A stretch of 64,000 nucleotides of DNA from Coniella vitis. Taxonomy: Eukaryota > Ascomycota > Sordariomycetes > Diaporthales > Schizoparmaceae. The translations under genes were made by a program, and so were the position numbers. This document shows positions 56,528 to 64,000 of the stretch, piece by piece. The DNA lies in contig WUJK01000005.1 of assembly GCA_011317545.1 (NCBI GenBank), forward strand, positions 2,542,001 through 2,606,000, given 5' to 3'. Within the stretch, counting starts at the first letter, position 1. Every line of letters starts with the position of its first letter. A model generated the notes under the pieces. That model made no database searches and was not told where the DNA came from. It saw only the letters and a list, made by a program, of their open reading frames with translations.

Positions 56528-58260
56528 CTACTAATAATAATAGCAACTCATACATCATCTCTTCGGCTGCAATCTTTGGTGATCACAATCCATTCTATGA
56601 TGCCAACGAGGACAAGAACAATACGCAGAGCAACATGTTCCACGCAGCCTCGCGCTTGAATGCCGCCAGCATCAACTTCAACGCAAGCCTGCCAGCAGGG
56701 CTGCCAGCAAACACCTCCGAGAATGATCTGCTTTCACCGCAAATCAGTGATGCCTGGCTGAAGCAGTACCAGCAGCCATTGGCTACCCCCTCACCCAGCA
56801 CCAGTCTACAAGCCTTCAACTTTCAGCCAGACAGTCCCGCCTGTCACGCCTTGGCATCTTCTCAGGAAATGGCGAACTCGCATTTGATGGCTGATGCTCA
56901 CTCCCGCAGCATGCAAAATCCTAGCACGTTAGCTTTTGCTCTCCCAGAGGGAACACAAGTCGGAGAGGAGCTGCCCGGCTCTCAGCCTATGAGCGCCTCT
57001 TCTTCTCTTGGCATGCCTGGCTCCCATCCAATGAGTACCTCGAGCTCTCAGACGAAGTCAGGCTCACAGAGCGTGTCAGTAGTCTGTCACAACATGGAAG
57101 GCCCTCAGCCCTTGGCAGTCGTCCCACCTGTTGGCATGAGCAATTCTGCAGTCATGCTCCCGCCTGGACTGAGCGCAATGGATACTTGGCAGTGCTCGAC
57201 ACCAGATCTGACATTCCTCAACCATGGTAACCCCAACCACAATCCTGGTGAGGATCATTCAGGATCGTGGCAATCGAGTTTGCCGTTGCGCCACAATGGC
57301 CAGCTGCACGGCCATCCTGATAATTACATGAACAGCCTGCTGGTGCACAATCTCGCTGGCATGGATCTAGCTCACCAGAACCTTCAAGGCGGTGGCGGTG
57401 CCGGCCTTGGAATCTCCATGCCGTCACCCCAGGTTTCTAACAACACCGACATCGTCTTTGATCCATCCCAGTCATATCCAAATGGCAATCTCTCCCGGGA
57501 AGGCTCAGCATACCCCTTCCCGAGTGCTGACCAGACGCCTGTGCGTGCGCCCGCAGGTGCACCGATGATGGTTCGGCATTCATCCTGTCACGACGCAGAC
57601 CAAGGCCACACACCTTCGAGTCGTCGACGCAAGCCTACTGCGCCCTCTACTGGGGCTCGATACCAGTCCAGCGGCTCTCCTCGCAAGATGATGCGCCAGC
57701 TGACTGCACCAGTCGCAATGGCGTCACAGGTGGCAGGCGCACCATCGATTGCCAGCCCGACGTTGGTCTCTGGTGTTCCCACCAATCTCTTGGGATTGCA
57801 TGATGGTCCTCATGGCGTGATTCCACACCGCAAGTCCACCACAGACATCGTGTCTGTGCCCAACAATATTCACAGGCAAGCGGCTGTGCGAAAGCGCAAG
57901 AGCGTTACTGGAGCCTGTACACTGGGAGCCCAGAAGAAACGGAGCCTTTCGGGCCTTTCCGCAGCTGATCTTGGCTTCGTCGAGTCAGATCACGCGAGCC
58001 CAGAGGAAAGCGATGACACCCCTGTTAAAGCGGAAAATTCTTCTGATAACTTTATCAACTATACGCCGCAAGACAAGGACCTGATCATGGGGGGTGTCGC
58101 ACCCAGCGGATCGAGCAAGACAAAGGCGCGACGTGAGAAGGAAAGGCGGGAATCATCAACAAGGCTGAAAAACAGAATCGACTCCATTGCCCATGCCGTT
58201 GGAATGGACCCCAAGGAAATCTGGGAAGACCAGGATGGGGTATTGGAACCGGTGAACTGA
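55024..58260 (+). CDS. wetA: WetA-like conidiation regulator, expanded
   Basis: A 1078-residue nuclear regulator in one exon. WetA acts after BrlA and AbaA in spore maturation. The diagnostic part is near residues 1008-1040: FINYTP, then MGGVAPSGSSKTKARREKE, matching the conserved C-terminal block of WetA. The N-terminal SSDDFFDEYVLMDTDD resembles WetA's acidic start. In between, the protein is far longer than usual (about 500-600 residues in most species), with a His-Gln repeat (about residues 168-208), a His/Asn run near 480-505 and Ser-rich stretches. Basic clusters (SRRRKP near 860, RKRKS and KKRS near 960) could direct nuclear import. The ATG at 55024 opens the frame; Met7 is an alternative. 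The gene name rests on the C-terminal motif recalled from the family and was not searched. Confidence 0.78.
55529..55645 (+). repeat. (CACCAG)n hexanucleotide repeat coding His-Gln
   Basis: About 19 units in frame within the WetA-like gene. The units are nearly identical in DNA, so the expansion is recent or unstable. The other strand also reads open (Trp-Cys or Gly-Ala repeats), which explains long antisense frames here. Confidence 0.93.
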
Positions 58261-59541
58261 CGGAGCGTCCGGCCAGCCTTGTTTCTTGTCGTCCGCTTTT
58301 TGATGGACTGAAGGGGTTGAGGAATGTCGTAGTATCGGGGACATTGTGTTTTGAGCTGGTACCAATTGGAGTATGAAATAGCGATTTGCTTTTGGGACCA
58401 ACTTGTTGTTTAAACTGTGCTACTATCGCCAAGGGTGGGCGTTCGCCTGAGCTGATACTGCATGCCTTTTTCGTCCCTTGAGGGCTTCTTTCCAATCAAG
58501 TGCAATACACATGATTTTAGGCCCTGCGGAAGGTTTTCTTTTGGTTGGGGGGGGGGGTGGCGATTTCCTTAACTTTTTTTCCTTTCTGCTGATTCTCTTG
58601 ATTCTTTCCTCTTTTTTTCGATGGTCTTGAAAAAGAGTGAAAGGAGAGGGAGAGAGAGAGGGGGGGGGGTGTGTTGGTAATAAAAAAAAACTGTATCACT
58701 TGAGACGATGGTCACTTACGGGAGGAGTCTACCCACGGGATTGCAACGGAATGGGAATGCACGGGTAATTGGGGATATCGAGCCCAAAGCATTATACAGC
58801 CTAGCGATGGATTTGTAGAAACGAGCAACGGGGGGTTTTGGCGAACATTGGGGACCAATACGTGTTGCAAGTACCAGAAGTGATTTTGGTCTGGGGTGGC
58901 GAACGTGATATTGACAAGATACCAAGGATTTGCTCTGTTTAGTTTTTCTTTTTGTTCCGTTTTATCTTCTTTCCCTTTCCTTCCGAAGGGGGAAGTGTGT
59001 GTTAGGAATCGATAGTTGGAAACAATAAAATACCATAAAAAACGAAGCGTATTTCGGCATAGCGAAATGATTTCTCGACGGCGTGACTAGTGATTCGCTA
59101 CTTTGGGTACAGACAGTCAACTCAGCCTTGCAGTTGGAGATAGCTATTTGTCCAATGGGATGACTGGAAATGGATTTGGTAGCCTTGTAAGTCTTAGCTG
59201 TGGAGATGCGATATGATTGGGCACACTATGTCTGCTAGTGATACGTATTTGTAGAAGCTGGTGGTGTCTCCTTAGTCATGCTGTTGCGCGAAGGCAGTGT
59301 CAGCCTTGTGCAGATGGGTGGTCTCGTGAGTCATGTTCATGTAGTGAGCGTTTGTCTCTTTTCCCTCCGTTTTTCTTTCATACATTCTTTGCTTCTTTCT
59401 TCGTGCTTTCTTCATCTCGATCTGCCCGTGTGTCGACTGTGAGATGGGTATTATCTGTGACACGGTCCCATTCGTCGTCCATTGCTCCAAGGCTAACCAC
59501 TATCCCAAACCCACCCATCCACTAATCAATCAGTGATTACC
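58261..59541. other. Convergent 3' region, 1.3 kb
   Basis: It lies between the stop codons of the WetA-like and Ras-like genes. It holds G-runs at about 58547-58557 and 58660-58669, an A-run near 58681-58690, and otherwise ordinary sequence. No gene is seen. Confidence 0.6.
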
Positions 59542-61268
59542 TCATTTCCTTTCCCCAGCAGCAAGCTGTCGCTGTGCCGTCTTCCGCTTCACGTCCGCTC
59601 TGAGAACACTACCCACTGACAAGACTGATCTCAGCAGCCCCCACCTGCTGCTCCGCGCGAGGGTGCTCTTATTCTGCTGCTGGTGGTGGTGGTGGTGGTG
59701 GTGGTGATGATGGGGGTTGAATCGCAGGTGTCTGGATGTGTTACTGAGCTTTGATGAAGGAGCAGAGAAGAGAGTCAAGGCCATTGATTCGAGGGATTCG
59801 AAGGCTGGTTGGGTCTGGGTGTGGTCTGTGACAGTGGTAAAAGGACCACGTGTCAGTATACGGAATGAAAGGATGGGTAGGGGGTCGGGTGAAATGTACG
59901 AGTGGGTAAAACGTACCTTTTCCTGCCTCGTGTCTTTGCATTTTGCTCTGGGTTTGCGGATGCTTCTTTGCTCCCTGCCCCTGGTTCTGGTGTTGGTGGC
60001 CTTGGTCTTGGCTTAGCCCTTTAGTTCCACCATCCTGTGCCGAAACTGTGTTCGTATCCTCCTCCACCATGACACCACTCTGGCCATTTCCATCCTGACA
60101 GTCCCGCCGGTAACGACAACTACGAGCACCACGGCTACGACGGCTGCCCAGCACCTTATCCCCCAGGATGTCCAGCGCCATGTTCCACTCTGACCGCGAG
60201 GAGGACGCAATCTCGAGGAACTCCACACTGGGCGCAGACCATGTTGAAGTCCGCTGGTATCCACGGCTGTGAGGGGTGGTGGTCGTGCGGTTCTGCTGGT
60301 TGTGGCTGCGCTCGGGGTCGACCGGCGGGCCGTCTGGTTTGACGCCGAGGAGGAGGAAGTGGTATTTCTGTTCTTCTTCTTCTTGTGCGGACCTGCGGAT
60401 TTGGTCTTGATCTAGGCCTTGGTCTGGTGACGAGGGAGTCAGCGGCGGCAAAGGCGAGACAGGCAGAGCAGGCCTCTCCTCCTTGCTGCTGTTGGTCTCT
60501 TCGGCCTTGGTCTCCGCGGACGAGACGCGCTTCAGTGAAGGCCATGCGCTGCGTCTTGCAGTGCCTGAATTCCTGGGTTCGTTGCTTGGGGCTGGCTTGC
60601 TGTCTGATGGGCTTGTCTTTTTCTCCTTTGTTTTCTTCCTCAGCTGATGCTGATGCTGCTGACTTGTTGGAATCTGCTGTCGGTGCTGGTGCTGGTGCAA
60701 CTCCACCGCCCGATCCAGCAACCCAGCAAGAGAACGCAAATACCCCAACGAAGCCTCATCGCCCGTGTCGTAGACGAGGATCGCCGCTTCCGTGATGGCG
60801 AGCGCCTGTGCGAGGTGTTCTGCTTCCGTTTCGGAGACGGTGGTCACTTGCTGGTGCTGGTGCTGTTCATGCTCTGTAGCAAAGAGCGAGGTGACGTTGG
60901 TGTCTTGCTCAGTGGAGGAGGCCTGCACCGGCTGAACTTGGAGACAGTCTGGCGAGAGCTCGTAGACCTCGATGGTGTGGTGGCGCGTGGGGATCGTCAT
61001 TGTTTGGCGGCAGCCGTGGAGGGATCCGTGGGGGTTTGGTTGGAGGTGTGAGAATGATGATCCTGGGGGAGAGGAGGAGGAGGAGGAGGAGGGAGGTGAA
61101 GAGAGCTGATTCTTCGCGTCAACACGTCAAAATATAGAAAAAGAAAGAAGAAGAAAAGAAAAACAAGTGTATTGAGTCAATTTTGAAATAACCAAAGTCA
61201 CGTGTGTGGAGGAATGAACAAAAAGAGCAGGCAAAGGGGTGGTTAAAGATGAGTAGTTAGGTGTAAAT

Positions 61269-61313
<45 letters not shown>

Positions 61314-61571
61314 CATACATACCTTGCTCAAAAGCCCCTCCTTCCCAGCCTTTCTCTCCCCAATCACCAACACGCGGATCGCCTCCTCCGCTCCCGAGCT
61401 TCCTCTGTCACTCGCGCCCGGCCGTGCGTGGCGATCGAGGCCCGCGGCGATGAGGCTTTCGAGGAGCGTGCTGGCTTGGTCGGCGTCGAGGTCGGGCACG
61501 GGCCTGTCGACGAGCCGGAGGACCAGGCGGAGGAAGCGCGCTTCTTCGTTGGAGAAGATGATGGAGCTCAT
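59542..61571 (-). CDS. Ras-like protein with degenerate GTPase motifs
   Basis: A 573-residue protein from minus-strand exons 61571-61323, 61105-59917 and 59825-59542; the joined length is a multiple of three. The order of elements follows a small GTPase: VLVIGERKAGKEGLL (P-loop, 71-81), a switch region replaced by a His/Gln-rich stretch, ITEAAILVYDTGDEASL near 190-205 (strand 4), FLLLGVKPDG near 335 (G4 position) and VEFLEIASSSRSEW near 383 (G5 position). Key residues are missing: the P-loop Ser/Thr is Glu, no DxxG is found, and NKxD is VKPD. Binding or hydrolysing GTP is therefore doubtful. Long Ser/Pro/Gln-rich inserts and a C-terminal His10-Gln3 tract follow; no CAAX box is present. The acceptor AATCAG of intron 1 was chosen because nearer ones break the frame. 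Intron 1 holds an AT microsatellite. Confidence 0.75.
59688..59715 (-). repeat. Trinucleotide repeat coding a poly-His tract
   Basis: GGT units (CAC/CAT on the coding strand) encode about ten His followed by three Gln in the last exon of the Ras-like gene. Confidence 0.85.
61106..61322 (-). other. Intron 1 of the Ras-like gene with (AT)n repeat
   Basis: A 217 bp intron with GTATGT donor and ATCAG acceptor. An AT dinucleotide array occupies about 61272-61308. A later CCCCCAG acceptor would shift the frame into a stop. Confidence 0.7.
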
Positions 61572-61574
61572 TCT

Positions 61575-61635
61575 GTTTTGTTTGTTTGTTTGTTTGTTTG
61601 TTTGTTTGTTTGTTTGTTTGTTTGTTTGTTTGTTG
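61575..61635. repeat. (TTTG)n microsatellite
   Basis: About 15 units located just upstream of the ATG of the Ras-like gene, so within its 5' leader (CAAA units in the transcript). Confidence 0.93.
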
Positions 61636-61983
61636 AGGGGAAGTTTGGTGTTTTGAAACTGTAATGTGGGAGTTTTGAAGTGTGTGGAATTGGCGGTGGT
61701 GGGTGGAAATGTATCGTGGTTGTGGCTAAAGATCTTGAAGAAAGAGAAAGAAAAACAAAATATAAAAAAGAGAGGAAGAGGAAGAGGAAGAGTGGCAAGG
61801 TATGTCTGAGCACGATAGATTTCAACAATGGTGCTAGCAAAAGGGAGAACAACCATATGAAATGGAGGAGAGGGCAGTTAGCACAGTCGAGTGTCGTCTG
61901 AGACGAGAGGAGGACGACGAGGAGCAGTCAACCAATGCACAATCACCAAGAAGCAACCTCGTATATAGCAACGAGGAATACAC

Positions 61984-61986
<3 letters not shown>

Positions 61987-62018
<32 letters not shown>
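61987..62018. repeat. (CA)n microsatellite
   Basis: About 16 CA units in the region upstream of the Ras-like gene. Confidence 0.93.
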
Positions 62019-62019
<1 letters not shown>

Positions 62020-64000
62020 GTCAGGGAAAATAAAGGAAAAGGGGCCACTGGACACAATCACACAGGTTGCAGCATTATGCTGTTGAACTACAACTGCAAC
62101 GATGCTGAAATAGATCGTCTGTATGCAAAAAGTCGTCGTGCATTTGCATTCTCTGTCATGCGCGGAGAAGTATATGAATGCAGCCTGCAGGTCTATCTTC
62201 TTTCTTTTTCTTGTTCTTCAAAGAAAGATAACCCTGATACCCCTTTCCATAATGCCGAATGTGATCTTTTCAAATTTGAAATCCTGGATATAGACCGAGT
62301 TCTTGAAGACCCAACTGCATGCGACAATCAAACAAACATTGCTTCTTCAGCATTATTGTCAAGCAACAATGAAACAATCAAATATAGCCACAATGAACTC
62401 GCACCCACACCAATTGAAAGAATGCCAGAATGCAAACGAGAAAATGACAAGCTGAACTTGGACAATTCCGAAATGGGGCATTAAAGAAATTCTCTCCATG
62501 GACTCTCGTCCTATCGTTTCTGACCACCAGCACCGAGACATCAAAGATTCCCGTACGAGTCCCCCCTCTAACCCATTCGAGTCCAGTATTTTCTTTCTCG
62601 TGCAGATTAGATGCCCGACAAAGCAGAGATCCCGAGAAGAGCAACACCGTTCTTTCTTTTCGTAGCACTTGAAAATAACCCATGTGCTGGTTGGTACAAC
62701 CAGGCAGACTACCCACGTTCGACCTTTTTTTATTTTATTTTTTCGTTAACAGGTATATACACGGCTCCTATATTCATATTTTACACCTCCTTCTTTCTTT
62801 TCTCTTTTCTTTCCCCTTTTTTCCCCACATGTTTAACAACTCAACGGTGTTCATCAGTCACGCACATCATGTCTCTGATGATGTGCATTGCTTTGGCAAA
62901 AGCATACGGCTTCCCACACTGCTCTGGGTGAGGAAGAAATCGAAAAAGAAGACCACAGACTATGTGACACGAGAGAATCTCACCTCTCGAACAGGTTTCA
63001 TGCGCTGTTGGCTGGCGACTAGTTCAGGGGCGGCGGCGGCGGCAGCAGCGGTTCCTGGGAGGTGTGGATGGGGGCACAGCATATCTGCACGAATACGTGC
63101 GTTCTGTGTTTTGTGTTCGGTGTGCTGTGTGCTGTGTTGCTGCGTCCGGTGTGTGCAAGTCAGTATGTGCGTTTCTTTGCAAACCATGTCGTGCCACAGG
63201 ATTGTTTTGTGTTCGTGCTCTCCCATAATACGAGGAGCGCAGCAAGTGGATTCGGACTCCAATGAAAATGGTAAAAGGCTTTTCTTCATGCATACATACA
63301 TACCTAGGCAACATATGCTCCGATATGGCTAGAGACAAAAGGGGAGAGGGAGTTAAGATTGGAAAGCTGCATGATGGAAAAGCGCCACCGTCATCATCTA
63401 CATGCACCTTTCCATAAAAGTACCCCTGATTCCAAACCTGGTGCAGCTCATACCCTCATAGCATGGGTTCGTCCAGTACTTATGGCCTCGTCAAGTGAGA
63501 AACAAGGCATGTCAATTGGCAGGTTTTGAACAACCCCCTCCCCTCCAGGGAAACAAGGGGAGGGTAGAGGAGGAGAGGAAAGTTTTCAGCAGTCCAGTCT
63601 TGGGCGGGTCTGTGCCCGGAGTTGGAGTCTCCCATATGCCTCTGTGCTACCTTTCCAGTCACCGTTGCCAGGCACTTGAAGCAGACATCTGGCACCTTCT
63701 CGTCTTGCGATGCATCTTGGCAGTCTGATATTCCATCACCAACCCTTGTGTTGGCTACTATAGGACTGAGGAGTCGAGCCGCGAGCCTAATATCTCACCC
63801 CTCTAACGGGCTGAGGGGCTATTCAGTATCGGTCAATGATATACTGAGTTCAGAGCAATCTTGCCCGTCCATATAGCCATGCTCCCTATGCTTTTCATTC
63901 CTTCACTTTCCTTTTTTTCTTTTTCTTCTTCCTTCCCGCGGTATAATATATCATCACTGTCTGTCGCTTGAACCCAGATACCGACTGTGGTTTGCCGCAT

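Larger units (their letters stand above)
61572..64000. other. Right end of the window, no supported gene
   Basis: About 2.4 kb upstream of the Ras-like gene. It holds a (TTTG)n array straight upstream of the ATG, a (CA)n array and CT-rich stretches. A 135-codon plus-strand frame at 62077-62484 and several others show no domain, targeting signal or codon bias. The CT-rich DNA at 63890-63940 could be the start of a promoter for a gene beyond the edge. Confidence 0.55.

Noticed and set aside
62077..62484. 135-codon plus-strand frame near the right end
   Set aside because: The codon usage is AT-leaning, unlike the genes in this window, and no domain is visible; chance cannot be excluded.

Overview
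This window comes from the nuclear genome of a filamentous ascomycete (Pezizomycotina), most likely a Sordariomycete and possibly Hypocreales. The support is GC-rich genes with short GT–AG introns, a secreted laccase relic ending in the ascomycete DSGV tail, a WetA-type conidiation regulator, a SUR7/PalI-family protein, and a repeat bearing the saturated CpA-to-TpA signature of repeat-induced point mutation (RIP). The order assignment is an inference from gene content; I could run no search.

Layout. 0.7-10.1 kb: a laccase gene broken three ways (frameshift, internal deletion, and insertion of a 7.8 kb Ty1/copia retrotransposon on the minus strand). The element has 215 bp LTRs, a TCTGG target duplication and a RIP-destroyed interior, plus a decayed reading frame on the opposite strand to pol. 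10.3-15.4 kb: a zinc alcohol/formaldehyde dehydrogenase and a long cytochrome P450, both minus. 17.5-19.8 kb: a six-exon amino-acid permease (plus). 20.2-24.5 kb: a LipA-type tyrosine phosphatase and an ADH6/cinnamyl-alcohol-type dehydrogenase, both minus. 27.0-30.1 kb: a Cys-rich single-pass membrane protein and an FAD monooxygenase, both plus. 30.5-35.5 kb: a 1659-residue FHA plus forkhead regulator resembling Fhl1 (minus). 37.8-42.9 kb: a four-helix membrane protein (plus), a MOT1-type molybdate transporter (minus) and a SUR7/PalI-like protein (minus). 44.2-45.5 kb: a two-exon conserved protein of unknown role (minus). 45.5-52.2 kb: a 6.8 kb stretch without a recognisable gene. 52.2-58.3 kb: a disordered protein and a long WetA-like regulator (both plus). 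59.5-61.6 kb: a three-exon Ras-like protein with degenerate GTPase motifs (minus). 61.6-64 kb: nothing firmly coding.

How the genes relate. Several oxidoreductases and a permease lie together (10-30 kb), as in accessory metabolic regions, but there is no polyketide synthase, NRPS, terpene cyclase or pathway regulator among them, so I do not call a biosynthetic cluster. The 30-61 kb part looks like housekeeping and developmental genes. Microsatellites are abundant in intergenic DNA, introns and coding sequence (poly-Q, poly-H, HQ repeats), which points to replication-slippage expansion as a feature of this genome.

The most unusual items are the opposite-strand coiled-coil frame in the copia element, the sharp RIP boundaries inside its LTRs, the degenerate Ras-like protein, and a repeated GLG(L/F)TD module in the C-terminal half of the Fhl1-like protein.
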